Assembly: GCA_037957365.1 (NCBI GenBank)
Contig: JARHVA010004907.1
Span: 697,001 to 761,000, forward strand
DNA length: 64,000 nucleotides
Direction: 5' to 3'
Origin: Torreya grandis
Taxonomy: Eukaryota > Streptophyta > Pinopsida > Cupressales > Taxaceae
Under the pieces are notes generated by a model, which saw only the letters and a list, made by a program, of their open reading frames with translations, made no database searches and was not told the DNA's origin. Both the position numbers and the translations under genes were made by a program. Below are positions 36,945-50,683 of the stretch, piece by piece (position 1 is the stretch's first letter; the number at the start of each line of letters is the position of its first letter).

Positions 36945-37407
36945 AAATCATTTCAATCTCTTGTCACTTTTGAAACCAATTTCCAAGTTATTATTGTACC
37001 TCTCTTATTTCAAATGCATAGTCACATTGCCCATTTAGGTCTAGCTCTTTTGTCTTATAACATTAGAGTCTTTTCACATTAAATATGAAACTCAACCTTT
37101 CAAAGTGCAAATCTTAAATTATCCATGTTCACACCAAATCCTCATCTATTATGGCCTTAGGTTGTCTACTTTTTTATTTAGATTGTGTTTCTTTGGTTGA
37201 TTTCATATTTGATCCAAAAGACCCCTTACCTAGACCTAGAACTTGTTGTTTATTTTGTACCTTATATAGATCATCATATTGAGATAAGTTATTGCCACAT
37301 ACTTTGAATTTTTTTGTGCCAAATTTTAGGTGACCTAGTTTCATTATTCTAAATAGTCTCTCATGAACCAAACTCTGAGTCTTAGTGAGCCAATTACCAA
37401 GTGTCAT
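36945..37407 (-). pseudogene. Small degenerate ORF, unrecognised
   Basis: On the minus strand a frame opens at ATG 37407 and stays open for 77 codons to about 37174, then continues in the same frame to about 36945 with around nine stops (TAA, TGA or TAG), several at Gln-like places. The product is basic and polar, with a Lys-x-Cys-Gly-Asn segment and a Gly-Leu-Gly-Lys-Gly patch. There is no known domain or recognised neighbour. It could be an element fragment or a chance open frame in AT-rich DNA. Confidence 0.3.
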
Positions 37408-37915
37408 CCAAGCTAACTACCTTAGTTTAGATTGATTTTGAGTTCTTATTTGATTTTTTGGTTTCTAATTCTATCCTTGTTTTTAAAATGATTATAATCA
37501 CCTTTAGTAAAATGATTGTAATCTTTTGATCCTAGTTCATAATTATTCTACTTTATTTAAACACTTTTGTTACTGATTATAACTACCTTTGGGCAAATCA
37601 TTACTTTAGCCATAAATGAGCTTGAACCTTTGTGTTACTTTTGCTACTGATTATAACCACCTTTGGTAAATTAGTATTGTTTTGTTAAACAAGTCTCATG
37701 TTTATTTTGTTATACCCTTGCCTTGTTTAATTATTTATCCCTTTGTGCCTCTTTTATAGAGATAAAGGTCCTTTATTTTTAGACCTCAGTTATTTGTTAC
37801 CTTTAGACTCTTTGTTTTTCATGTGACCCATCCATGGATCTAAACATGGCTGTTACACATGTAGCATAACCATTTATAATCCAAGTTATGATAACATTGT
37901 GACCAATGACCCTTT
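37408..37915. other. Unassigned noncoding stretch
   Basis: T-rich, with several 'CTACTGATTATAA-CACCTTTGG'-like blocks near 37570 and 37650 that form a loose local repeat. No gene supported. Confidence 0.35.
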
Positions 37916-39648
37916 TATTCAAGAGTCATATGACGATGTAGTTTATGAGATAGATCCTTGTCCATCTTTCTATATGTTTAATAAAAGAATGACCCTTAGC
38001 ATAGTATTTGGTAATTATGTCTCCTTATATAGGTAAATAATTAGATCAAATGATGAAATACCTTGCTTAAATGATGCCTAACATTAAACAAAACCAATAA
38101 CAAGAGCCCTACTATGTTACAATGCCAATGCAGATAAGCTATGATCTGTACTCATTTGAATGTCATTTTTTATAAAATAAATATGAAGTGATTGTTAGAG
38201 CTATCAAATTAAGGGCTAAATTTCCACTAGACTTCCCACAAGAAACTTTGGGTAGTTTGATCAGATTTATTAATAATTCACTATGAATTTAACTATTTAA
38301 ATAGACATCAACTAGTTATAGTCAAGCTCTAGTCTAAATTCCATAGTAAAACCATAATACAATTTCAAAAGGGAATGGCATTATGGATTAACAAATGAAA
38401 CATGTAAATAAAGTGTACCAAAACTATCTAAACTTATCTTGTAACCTCAATTAAAGGGTTATTTATTACACATCGCTTATTGAGATAATTTCATTAATAG
38501 GGAAACAAATAGATGCCTCAGGCTACACAAGATAAAATGAGACCCATTTATCTAAAGCACATTAATTGGTGATATTTATACGTTCATATCTCAATAAAAG
38601 ATAATGTTTCTCAAATGGAAGACCACACCCAAAATATTGTAAAACGCATGCAAGCACATTTTGATTTAAACCAAAGTGGGTCTAATTTACCACCAAGTAA
38701 TACTTAGAATATTCTTTTAAATAACACCATGAGTGGATTGTAATAATAGGTAATAGGTATGTTTATTTCCTAAAATAAACAAGTAACCTCCACTCCCCAA
38801 TAATCTACTTCCTCAAATATGCAACAGGGGGAAATAAGACAATAATAGACTAACTTACCACCATAACAATCACAGAACACTATGCCACCTCAATAGGTGA
38901 TAATGAATGTTCCACCATAATAAGAAAAAACTAATGTACCTTATCAATCATATATATTTCCTAACCAACAATGTATTTTTATTGATCAAAAAGTGTTAGT
39001 TGGTCAGCAACAACATATACATAACCCCAATAGTTTCCAAACTAACAAGTGTTATTCTAATAAGTGTCACTTTAATAACAAGTATTATTTTAAAAACAAA
39101 TACTAATCTAAAAATAGGTATTTATCCAATAACAAGGTTATTACACATAGTAGGTACCAAGTGCTAAGCTATAATTGCCTTTCACCCAATGGGTATTACA
39201 CATGCAACAAGGATCTAACTACCAAAACCTTTAACATAGGGATCTAGTTAGTAGAGTTTTATTTATATACATAGGTTTCAACAAGTAGGGAGCAAGTTCC
39301 CTCCAAATCCTACCAATAACAACATATTCCATAGATTCAAATGTCATTACCATAGCCATAATTCACTATCCAGGGTTATTTTTCCAACTTGAACCAAAAT
39401 GTCCTTCAACAATAACATTTTTGTACCCATAGTATAATTTCAATGCATGAATATTCATACATGGTTATCCATCCAATTCAACCATCATCCCATAATACAC
39501 CTATCCTAGTTAGGGTAATCTACCTTTGAGCGTACAACCTCGATAGCAATAGGACACTCCTTTTGATTTCCCTAGATGAAGGATGTAATTCAAGTGATAC
39601 AAGCTAGAAAATAAATGAATTAATTAAAATTGGATGAGATATGCTCTT
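37916..39648 (+). pseudogene. Gypsy-type gag, 5' part, interrupted by the chromovirus
   Basis: Plus-strand relic whose reading frame runs into the chromovirus insertion at 39648. Frame changes are present. Around 38940-39640 one frame shows about 29 stops in some 230 codons, often in pairs and next to Gln codons, as expected from a former Gln-rich segment whose CAA/CAG codons became TAA/TAG. A second frame, from about 39575, passes across the target site into the capsid block at 51424. Identity comes mainly from that downstream half. Confidence 0.5.
39644..39648. repeat. Target-site duplication CTCTT (left)
   Basis: CTCTT immediately before LTR B, repeated exactly at 51419-51423 after LTR C. 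Confidence 0.85.
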
Positions 39649-40513
39649 TGTAACAACCCCACTGGGTTTTATCATAATATTTAATTAATTTTTTTTAGAA
39701 TTAAATACATATATTTAACATATAGATTTCACCATGAGAAATCTTAACTAGTGATCTTTAACTAATTGTATTAATTTAGTTAACCATAAAGATTATATCT
39801 AATCCACTTAGCTAAAGATCACCATGAATAAATATATAAATCATGAACAATACTAAATAACCATAATTATTTCATCACATCATAAATAAAATAGTAAAAA
39901 TTTAGCCACAACTGATACAATATTATAGCCTCTATTTTATAATTATAATTTATAAAGATACAATTTCAGTAATACATAATAATATCTCAAATGATAAAAC
40001 ATGATATAAATATCATCTAAGTAGAGTCTCCATGACTCAAGTATCAATATGTAATCTCGAGTGTATTCTCAAATATAGTACTCTAGCTAGGAGGGAAAGC
40101 ATCATTCAAGTGATTTTTTACACCAACCATAGACCATAGATCCCTCACACTATCTCCCAAACAAAGGGATGTCCTACCCTTCATGGATGGGTAGATAATA
40201 ATGATATGGGAATCTAGAGTAAAAAACTAGAATCTATGTGTTGAAGATATCTAATACATAACGTGTATCATAAACAAATTTGTTCTAATATGATATTGCA
40301 CAAATATGAAAACTATATCAATATATGACATTAAAATGTTTATCAAACATTATTTTGACCAACATTTCAATAATAAATTATCTCTAGGATCAATCAAATT
40401 CATACACACCACTTTATTGGATTACACCTCATCTTTCATTGATGGTGGTAATTAAGCCTATGTAATCCATCCATTCATTAATTAGGGTCATGAATGTGAG
40501 ATTTGTTAAAAAC

Positions 40514-40570
<57 letters not shown>
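40514..40570. repeat. (AAT)n microsatellite, 57 bp
   Basis: Uninterrupted trinucleotide run inside LTR B. LTR C has a corresponding run at 48964-49025. Confidence 0.95.
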
Positions 40571-41848
40571 GATTCATTCAAAAATATTCTTCCTTAGCAC
40601 ATCCATATTAAGCTAAGTATAGAATTTATCATACATTCATTTAGTTCATTGAATGAAGTGAAATGAATCATTTATATAATTGATTACATATAATAAATAT
40701 AATTGAAAAATAGTCTTAAACATACCACTGGGTATGATCACATCAAAACTATTAGTTACTTATCATACCAAGTAACTCATAATGTTATTTCTCCACAAAA
40801 CAACAATATATCACAAGCTTATAAATATAGTTTATATTCCACATATAAACAAAGCCATTCCAAACATCATAATTAATTATATTAAATGTCTTAATTATGA
40901 TATTTTAATGCTTATATCCATAACATTAAAATATAACTCAATCAATCATTACACACCAATGGTAATAATGTTTTCAAGCATAATATAACTAAGTATAATA
41001 TATACACACACAAACACACACACTCCCTAAAACATTTTTAAGGCAATAGAATTATTTATCATATATGGTACATTCTAAGTAGACATCTTTTATCCATGAC
41101 TTAGAATATTTTTTATGTTTTAATGTATACATCCAGTCTGTAAAATAGCCCCATAGCCTCTTTTTTAAAAACTAGATAATTTCCCCATATTTTTACTTGT
41201 TTAAAACAAACATCCAAACTTTCAAAAAATCCAAATGTAACATACAATTAATCATATATTCCATTCAATTAAATAAAGATAATCCTAATTTAATCATTTT
41301 GAAACTTTCATATAATCAAAATTTATAATTAATCTAAAAACACAGTCGACTAAGTCCCATATGGTTCATCCATATAATCATATGAAATAGTTTGTATGCC
41401 TTTATTTAAATAATTTCTCATGATCAATCCTCCAATTGACTATATTTAAACTTCCTATTGTATAAAAGACAATTTTAGAATACATAGTCATCTAGGTTTA
41501 GACATAGTTCTAACACATAATAAACATTAAATCTTACTAAATCGATAACAATTTTGGGCTTGATCTTTGCATAAAACCACAACACATTCCACATAAAATC
41601 ATTCCCCTACCCATTCCAAGGTTATATAAAATGACTTACCCTAACTAAATCACAAGGCCATATGAACTAATATATACACTACATAATTTCGTTATATAAT
41701 TTATAGTATAACTATATGTTTGAACCTTTAGGTGTTTATACCAAAATCAACACAAAGAAATCTTAACCCCCAATTCATATGTATAGGCATGTTCATAATG
41801 TAATATAACTTCCCTCTATCAAAGACTGATAAAGTCACAATATAGATT

Positions 41849-41896
<48 letters not shown>

Positions 41897-41897
41897 T
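41849..41897. repeat. (TA)n followed by (TATG)n microsatellite
   Basis: About ten TA units passing directly into about seven TATG units, in the part of LTR B missing from LTR C. Confidence 0.95.
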
Positions 41898-42018
41898 ACA
41901 CAATCAAATATCAAAGATATACACATAAATATATGTGTACATAATCAAGAATAGGGTTATACATACAAATGTATATGTATCAGTAATCACATAAAGCCCT
42001 TTAAATTGACTTCAAGAA

Positions 42019-42021
<3 letters not shown>

Positions 42022-42081
<60 letters not shown>

Positions 42082-42130
42082 TCCTCGGATATAACCATGT
42101 ATATACTTATGTATGTATGTATGTATGTAT
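42022..42130. repeat. (AT)n, 59 bp, and nearby (GTAT)n
   Basis: An AT run at 42022-42080, then (GTAT)n at 42109-42130. The predicted ORF with alternating Tyr and Ile here is an artefact of the run. Confidence 0.95.
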
Positions 42131-42697
42131 CCATAGATCCATTTTATATAATGAAATTCCTCATATTATAGCTAAAGACCAATGGGTGTATACTCAGTCA
42201 AACCCAACATTAACCTAAATTTCAATTCATATTCAAATTAATATATACAACTTATTCTAATAATCTATTTCAAGCCATTAAGTATATACCCATCAAAATT
42301 AGTTATCTAACTAATGTATAGAGTTTTTTGAACTAAGAGAGCATTTAAAACAAGTTTCGTATAAGCTTAATAGTCATGGAAATTTTATGGATTAACCCAC
42401 AACCCTAGGTTTTCCCTGAGTTGAATGTGGGATTCTATGGATGTCAAGCCTTCCATAAGGATCCACATACCACTCAAAATCTCTAAATTTTAAAACATAG
42501 AAAAACCATTAACCCAATACTTAGTTTGAAAAACCCTTTCATTATTCACACAAGAATTAAAATTTAAAACTTACCTCTGTCTACCAAAGAAACCAACTGA
42601 ATTCTTTCCTCTTTGCTTCAATCTTTCACCTTCTTCATGTTTTACACCTCTCTCCTTTATGTCATGAGTCATGGGCCTACCCATAGTTTTCATTATC

Positions 42698-42744
<47 letters not shown>
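42698..42744. repeat. (ATT)n microsatellite
   Basis: A 47-bp ATT run in LTR B. At the matching place LTR C has only a T-rich patch (about 50097-50110). Confidence 0.9.
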
Positions 42745-42745
<1 letters not shown>

Positions 42746-44032
42746 TTTTACTTTCCATCATTAATGGCTGATTTAACTAATTGTTTAAATGCATTCAAAA
42801 TTTATTCAACAACTTTCCACAGTCTGTCACCATGAAAACATAGTAACCTTCATTTTTTCCTCAAAAGAGAAGCTTAACTAAAATCAATAGATGAATAGTA
42901 ACCCTAATCATCTTGAGGCTTATATCCATTCCATAAAAATAATTTTATATTCTTTTTAAAATCCACATGATAAAAAACAATCATATACCACTAAACCTTA
43001 ATCATTTTGTTTCCAATCTCTATTCCATGTAAATTATAACATCTTTTTTATGACCAAAGTATTCCCATGCAATGACATTTGACCAATACTATAGAATATA
43101 AATTATATTTCATGATAATACTTTTAGATATTACTTGATTATAGTTCCACATGACTATATTGTCCCCTATCATTTATACAATAATTTTAAATCATTTAAC
43201 AATAAAAATAATGTATATAATATATTTTTTAAAAAAAACTTGGGTCAATAGTTAATCGAATACAAAGGTAGTTAAAAATAATGATATTTATATCTTTTGA
43301 AATATAAATTTAGCATATATAATGATAATCTTTAATTATTATTATCTAAACTCTATAGATAATTAAAAATAATGGAATATGTCATCATATTGTAAAAATA
43401 TGCAGTCATACTTAATAACACAATAATATAAGTAAAACATAATCGAACTCACTCATTTAGTCAAACAAGTGCATTATATAAGATAAACTAGTATGATCAC
43501 AAAACTAGTAAAATCACTCAAACAATCATACGATCATCATAAACAATCAAGATTATACCATAAAGAATAATAAAAATCACCTAAAAGAAAAGTACACAAT
43601 ACATGTTATGATATCTATATCAAAATAATTAATTATGAAACATGAGATTTTAATTGGTATGTGCAAAGGTTTATAGATTCATTCTCTATTGACCCCGAAC
43701 ATCTCCATCTCACCACCCTCTCTGATGATACTCTCCCTCCATCATACTCTGAGGAAAAAATTATATTGCATCCACCTCATAAAAATGAAGGTAGTTAGCC
43801 TAAAACATCATTATATTCATAAAATAATGTTGTATAAACATGATCACAATATACAGAATATAAAATTATTGCTAACTCATAGCAAACTAATCATGTAAAT
43901 TAAGCAACACAAATTGTCCCATAATTAGCATATGTCATTAAGTTTAATCAAATATTAGTTAATCAACTAATCAATCATAATAATCTATGGATCAAATTGG
44001 TTATTCAACTAGAGAAAAATTTGGATGTGACA

Positions 44033-44043
44033 TTCTTCTCCCT
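44033..44043 (-). promoter_or_regulatory. Chromovirus polypurine tract
   Basis: On the minus strand AGGGAGAAGAA directly precedes the 3' LTR start TGTCACATCC. It primes plus-strand DNA synthesis in the family. Confidence 0.85.
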
Positions 44044-44179
44044 AAATCTGGTCATCATCCTGATGATATTTATTCAACACATAAGTTATGAATTAAAAAT
44101 ATTATTCAGCAAAAAATAATATAGTATGAAAAAACAAATCAAGAAAATAAATGTGAAAATAGCCTATAAAACTCATCAT

Positions 44180-47100
44180 AGTCCTCCCAAGTGGCACTAT
44201 CCTCATAAAATTGGTCCCACAAGACCTTGGACTATGACACTTCTCTATTACACAAATAGAGTTTGCAAGTGTCAATTAATCTTATTAGTTCTACTATGAT
44301 CACCTTGAGATCCAAAACTTAAAAATCATTCCAATCCAACACATGTGAAGGATCGGTTATATACTTTAAGACACATGGAAGATATTATGCAAAAGAGATA
44401 GAGCTGGTGGTAATGTAATCCTATACATTACATGGTTAACCACTTCCAAAACCTCAAAGGGTCTGACATATCTTCGTGATAGTTTTGCTAACTTCTTGAA
44501 TTTAATTGAGATTTTATGAGGCTTAACCTATACAAATACTTTATCACCAAAATAAAACTACCTAGCTATTCTCTTCATACTAGCACAACTTTTTTGTCTA
44601 TTATTAACCTCAGCCAATCTCTACCTGATTATCCTAAATTATTCTTCTATTTTTGAAAGCATATTAGGTCTAAAGACTACCCTATCTTCTAACCTATCAC
44701 AATGGATTGGTGTCCTACACATCCTTTCATACAATGCCTCAAATGGAGCCATCTTTAATGCTTATCGGTATGAGTTATTTTAAGTAAACTCAACCAATGG
44801 AAGGTACTCTTCCCACTTGTATTTTTGATTTATGCAATACATACGAAGATCTTCCAAAATCTAATTAAATCACTATGTTTGTCCATTAGTATGTGGGTGA
44901 TATGTAGTGTTGAATTTTAATTGTATACCCAGATCTGAATTTAGAGTCAACCAAAATCTAGAATTCATCCTCAGATCATGATCTAAAATAATCTTCTCTA
45001 TAAAACCATGCAACTAATATGCAACTAATACACTTACTTTATGAATCTCTTAACAATATTAGGTACATCATCAGTTAAATTGCATGGTATAAAATGAGAT
45101 ACCTTGGTTAGTTTTTCAACTACTACCAAGATCATGTCATGTTTGTTTCTTGATAATGGTAAACCTTAGACAAAATCCATACTGATCACCTTCCACTTCC
45201 ATTTTGTTATGTTATCTAGATACAACAATTAAACTAGATGTACATGTTCAGCTTTCACATGCTCACATTTTAGACAATGAGACACAAAATTTGTTACATT
45301 TCTCTTTATTCCTTTCCATAAATAGAGAGGTTTAAGCTCATTTATGAGCTTGGTCCTAGATGTCCTAAATATAGTGAATTATGTAGTTCTTTTAGCACTG
45401 TACTCCTCAAATTCTCTCTATCAGGTACATACATCCTATTATTATATTATAGAAGACCATCATTCTCTATCATAAAACCCTTAAACTTAGATTTTGAGCA
45501 TTTTAAGATAATTCTTTCTTAACATGATCATAGAATTCATCTCCTAATGAGAATTTGATCACTTAATCCCTAAAATTACTCTTGATAGTATCCATGACTA
45601 CTATGTACCTCTTATGATTTAGAGCATTAGCTACTCGATTCTCCTTGCCTTTGATATAGTTAATATCAAAATCATAATTAGAAAATAACTCTAACCATCA
45701 TCTTTGATGAGCATTTAGATTAATTTGGGTGAAGATGTACTTGAGTCTCAAGTTATTAGTCTGGAGCTCAAAAGGTTTCCCAATAAATAATACCTATGAA
45801 CTTACAAATCATGCATAATTACCATAAGTTCTAGGTCATAAGGGGTATAATTCACCTCATATGGATTTAGTTTTATAGAATTATAGGCTACCACTGAACC
45901 ATCCTACATAATAATTCTCTAAGTCCATACCCATATGCATCAGTGATCACTGAGAATTGACCATTAGGATCATGAACTTTTAGCACTTGTGCTTAAGTAA
46001 GCCTCCTTTTCAATTCTTGAAAGGCTACCTCACATTTATCTGACTAGATGAAACTTTGATTCTTTTACTGAAGATAGGTAATTAGATTAGCTATATTAAA
46101 TAAATTTGGAACAAATTTCTTGTAATAGCCTACTAATCCCATGAAACTTCTTACCTCATGCATATGTTATGGTACCAGCCACTCCATAATAACTCTTATC
46201 TTTATTGGATCTACTAAAATACCATCCATAAAGATAATATGTCCTAGATACTACACTTTCTTTTGGAAAAATACACACTTAGACAACTTACCATATAATT
46301 TATGCTTTTATAAATATTGTAAAACCAATTCCAAATGTTGTAAGTACTCTTCCTCATCTTTAGAATAAATGAGGATGTCATCAATAAATACCAATACAAA
46401 GTGATCTAGGTAATCTCTAAACATATTATTCATAATATTCATGAATTTTTTGGTGTATTCATTAATCCAAATGGTAACACTATAAATTTATAGTGCTCAT
46501 ATTGAGTCCTGAATGTTATTTTTGAGATATCCCCTTCATGAATCCTCAACTAGTGATACCCTTATCTAAGATCAATCTTAGAAAATATGGTTTCCCCTCA
46601 CATTTGATCAAAGAGATCATAAATACATGGTAAAATATATGTGTTATTGATCATTACTTTATTCAACATCCTATAGTCTATGCATAGGCAAAGAGTTTCA
46701 TCCTTCTTAGTAAAGACAATTTGGGACACACTCAGTTGAATCAGACCTTTTGACAATAGCTCCTATATTTATGACTTTAACTCAAATAATTTAATGGTTA
46801 TCATTATATACATTGATTTAGACTGTATTTCTAATCCAAGTATGATATCAATGGATAAATCAAACTCATGCTTAAGTGAAAATCTTGGTAATTCTTTTGT
46901 AAATATGTCATGGACATTTCTCAGAAAAGGATAATCTTTGATAGATGGCTCCTTTGATTATTACATCTCACTTATATTAATTATAAATTCCTAACATCCC
47001 TTCCTTTGAGCTTTCTTGAGTTGAATTATATAAATCAACCTCAGCTTCAATTCCCTTCTCTCACCCTAAAGTTGTGTCTAATTTTTGAAATCATCTTGAT

Positions 47101-47235
47101 ATATAACTTTATTTAGAAAATAATCAGCCTTGGATTTATGCTTCATAAGCCAATTAACTCCTAGGATCACATCATATGATCCCAATGGTGCTACATAAAT
47201 ATGTACTACTATATCAAACTCAAGGTATCTAATTT
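44180..47235 (-). pseudogene. pol: Chromovirus pol: protease remnant, RT, RNase H, integrase, chromodomain
   Basis: Minus-strand order with approximate positions: protease C-terminal block (Tyr-Asp-Val-Ile-Leu-Gly) at 47160-47190; RT with Phe-Ser-Lys-Ile-Asp-Leu-Arg near 46575 and the catalytic Phe-Ile-Asp-Asp-Ile near 46380; RNase H start (Thr-Asp-Ala) near 45945; integrase zinc finger (Cys-Leu-Lys-Cys) near 45280 and core (Met-Asp-Phe-Val) near 45175; His-Asn-Ile-Phe-His-Val near 44415; chromodomain-like block with Val-Leu-Trp-Asp-Gln and Ala-Thr-Trp-Glu-Asp near 44190-44240. The protease Asp-Thr-Gly site and the gag zinc knuckle are missing, apparently by deletion between 47235 and 47310. 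Stops are frequent, commonly at Trp and Gln positions. A chromodomain targets integration to marked chromatin in the family. Confidence 0.9.
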
Positions 47236-47239
47236 TTGC

Positions 47240-48026
47240 TTCAACTAGACACTTGTAAACTTTGACCTTTGACTCATTCCCATATTATCCTGACCATGCA
47301 CATCTGATTCACTACCTATTTGGGGTTTTAATCCCATGATGAATTTCCTAATTTTGAACATCTCATCTACCTGATACTAAGGTACATACTTAATAAGCTT
47401 GGTGAATTACTCATATTATTCATTCACTAGAAAATCCCCTTGCTTAAGACATTAAAAATTCATAATATTTTAGTTGAAGTAAAATTATGGAAGACATCAT
47501 GACCTAAATAGTTTCATAAATTACTCCCAAGTGGTGGTGGTTGAGTTTAGGTTCATCTCAAGATTCTTATTGTCCCACCAAGTAATTGTTTCACCATCAA
47601 GATGATAAGTTCCCTAGACTAATTTTGTAACTTCAAAATAATTTTTTTTGAAATACTTCTCCATTTATGAAAGCCACACTTTAGCTCCATCTCCTAATAC
47701 ATTTACATCAAACTTCAGTGGATTCACCTTTTTCATATCACATGTTAACTCTACAACTACTTGAGCTCTTGCATCTAATGACACCTCCTCATGCCTCTAC
47801 TCTTAAGTATGTTCCTGATCATAAAGATGTTCTTTAGGTTCTTCTTGAGAATTTTCCTCTTCATGGTCATTCACTTCCTATACTAAGGTCTTCATTCAAT
47901 CCCTAGTCTCTTATATGGTTATGAGGATTGGTCCAACATCGTAGCTTACTCAATTATAAACTGGTTTGGATTAATAGGGGATTTAGTATTCAAATTACCC
48001 TCACTTCTTGGTCCAGTGCACACCAT
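47240..48026 (-). pseudogene. gag: Chromovirus gag, degenerate and C-terminally truncated
   Basis: The ATG is the complement of 48024-48026, about 70 bp inside the PBS. The matching ATG in copy A is at 832. The capsid region is recognisable: Lys-Phe-Asp near 47715, Met-Glu-Lys-Tyr-Phe near 47665, Thr-Trp-Trp-Asp near 47580, and a final Lys-Phe-Ile-Met-Gly-Leu block near 47330. Stops replace Trp (TAG in the Lys-Leu-Val-Trp block near 47620) and Gln. After the capsid the frame passes almost directly into the late part of protease, so the nucleocapsid zinc knuckle and the protease active site have been lost. Confidence 0.88.
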
Positions 48027-48094
48027 TATTCTTCTTTTTATTAAGAGAATGATTTTGTGTTAGCGAACACATTAAGTCTTAGAGTTTAAACATA

Positions 48095-48106
48095 GCTCTG
48101 ATACCA
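48095..48106 (-). promoter_or_regulatory. Chromovirus primer-binding site, initiator-Met tRNA
   Basis: The minus strand reads TGGTATCAGAGC, a perfect match to the initiator-Met tRNA end, 3 bp inside the 5' LTR edge at 48110. Confidence 0.92.
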
Positions 48107-48960
48107 CAATGTAACAAACCCATTAGGTTTATCAAAATATTGTAATAATTTTTTTAAAATAAATACACATATTCAGCATATGGATTTCACCTTAATAAAT
48201 CTTAACTAGTGATATTTAACTAATGATATTAATTTAGTTAACCATAAAGGTTATACCTAATCCACTTAAGTAAAGATCACCATGAACAGATATAGAAATA
48301 ATTAATAATACTAAATAACCATAATTATTGCATCACATCATAAATAAAATTGTATAAATTTAGCCACAACTGATACAATATTATAGCCTTTTTTGTACAA
48401 GTACAATGTATAAAGATATAGTTTCATCAATACATAATAATATCTCAAATAATAAATCATGATACAAATATCCTTTGATTAGAGTCTCCATGACTCAAGT
48501 ATCAATATGTAATCTTAAGTATAGTACTCTAAATAAGAGGGAGATCATCATTCAAGCACTTTTTCACACCAACCACAAACCATAGATCCCATGTATTATC
48601 TCCCAAACAAGGGGATGGCCCTCCCTTTATGTATGGGTAGATAATGATGGTGTAGAAATCTAGAGTAACAAACTAGAACCTATGTGTCGAAAATATCTAA
48701 TACATGATGTGTACCATAAAGACATTTGTTCTAATATGATATCACACAAATATGAAATATATATATCAACATATGAATGATAATGTTTATCAAACATTAT
48801 TTTGGCTAAAGTTTTAATAATAAATGGTCTCTAGGATTAGTCAAATTCATACATAATACTTGATTAGATTACACGTCATCTTACATTGATCTAACTAAAA
48901 AATCCAATGGAATCCATCCAATGATTAATTAGGGTCATGGATATGAGATTTGGTAAAAAC

Positions 48961-48963
<3 letters not shown>

Positions 48964-49025
<62 letters not shown>
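48964..49025. repeat. (AAT)n microsatellite, interrupted once
   Basis: Corresponds to 40514-40570 in the other LTR, with one AAT unit shortened to AT in the middle. Confidence 0.95.
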
Positions 49026-49027
<2 letters not shown>

Positions 49028-49522
49028 CTAATAGATTCATTCAAAAATATTCCTCCATAGCACATCTAAATTAAGCTAAGTATATAATTTATCATACATT
49101 CATTTAGTCCATCAATGAAGTCAAATTAATCCATTTATCTAATTTATTACATATAATAAATAAAATTCAAAAACAATCTTAAACATACCATCTGAGTATG
49201 ATCACATCAAAAATATTAGTTATTTATCATACCAAGTAACTCATAATGTTATTTCTCCATGAAATAATAATATATCATAAGCTTATAAATAAATTTCATA
49301 TTTCACATATAAACAAAGCTAGTCCAAACATCATAATTGCTTATATTAAATCTCTTAATTATGATATTTTAATTCTTATATCCATAACATTAAAATATAA
49401 CTCAAGCAATCTAGTAATAATGTTTTCAATCACAATACAACTAAGTATAATATGCATATATATATTTAAATGGTATAATCTATTCAAATGTATTACATAG
49501 TTCAAACATTGTGTATTCATAC

Positions 49523-49659
<137 letters not shown>

Positions 49660-50683
49660 CTCCATAAAACATTTTTAAGTTAATACAATTATTTTTCATA
49701 TATGGTACATTCTAAGCATACATCTGCTATTTATGACTTAAAATATGAGATTCAAAAAATCTTAACAGTCATGTACATTCTATGGCTTAACCCACAACCC
49801 TAGATTTTTCTTAATTCAAATGTGGAATTCTGTGGAGGCCAAGCCTTCGACATGGATCCAAATACCACTCAAAATCTTTAGATTTTAAAACATAGAAAAA
49901 CCATTAACCCAACACTTAGTTTGAAAAACCTTTTCATTAGTCACATGAGAATTGAAATACAAAACCTACCTTTGTCTACCAAAGAAACCAACTAAATTCC
50001 TTCCTCCTTCCTTCAAGTTTTCACCTTATTCACATTATTCAACTCTCTCCTCTATGTTGTGAGTCATGTGTCTGCCCATAGTTCTCATTCTTTTCTTATC
50101 ATTTTTTTTTCACTCTTTTACTTTCAATCATTAATATCCCCTTTAATTTACTATTTAAAATGCATGCAAAATTTGCTCAACAACTTTCCACAATCTATCA
50201 CCATGCAAACATAGACCTCCATTTTTTCCTCAAAATAGAAGCTAAACTGAATCCAATGGATTATTAGTAACCCTAATCATCTCAAGGTTTTTATCCATTC
50301 TTTAAAAATCATTTAATATTATTTTTAAAATTTTCATGACAACAAACAATCATCAACCTCTAAACTTTAATCATTTAGTTTCTAATCTCTATTCCATGCA
50401 AATTCTAACATCTTATCAATGACCAAAGTATTCCCATGTAATGACCTTCAACCAATACAATAGAATATAGATTATATTGCATGATAATACTTTTAGATAA
50501 TACTTGATTATAGTTCCATGTGACTATATTATCCCCTATCATATATACAATGATTATTAAATAATTTAACAAGAAAAAGAATGTATTCTATATATTTAAA
50601 AACAAACCTTTGGTCAATAGTTAATCGAATACAAAGGTATTTAAAAACAATGATATTTATATCTTTTGACATATAGATTTAGC

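Larger units (their letters stand above)
39649..44032 (-). repeat. Chromovirus 3' LTR (copy B)
   Basis: 4,384 bp. On the minus strand it starts TGTCACATCC and ends GTTGTTACA. It aligns with LTR C except for about 1.25 kb (roughly 41110-42360) absent from C, and with LTR A over its length. It contains several microsatellites, listed separately. No gene. Confidence 0.93.

Noticed and set aside
42006..42218. Plus-strand ORF with alternating Tyr and Ile
   Set aside because: Translation of an AT run inside an LTR.
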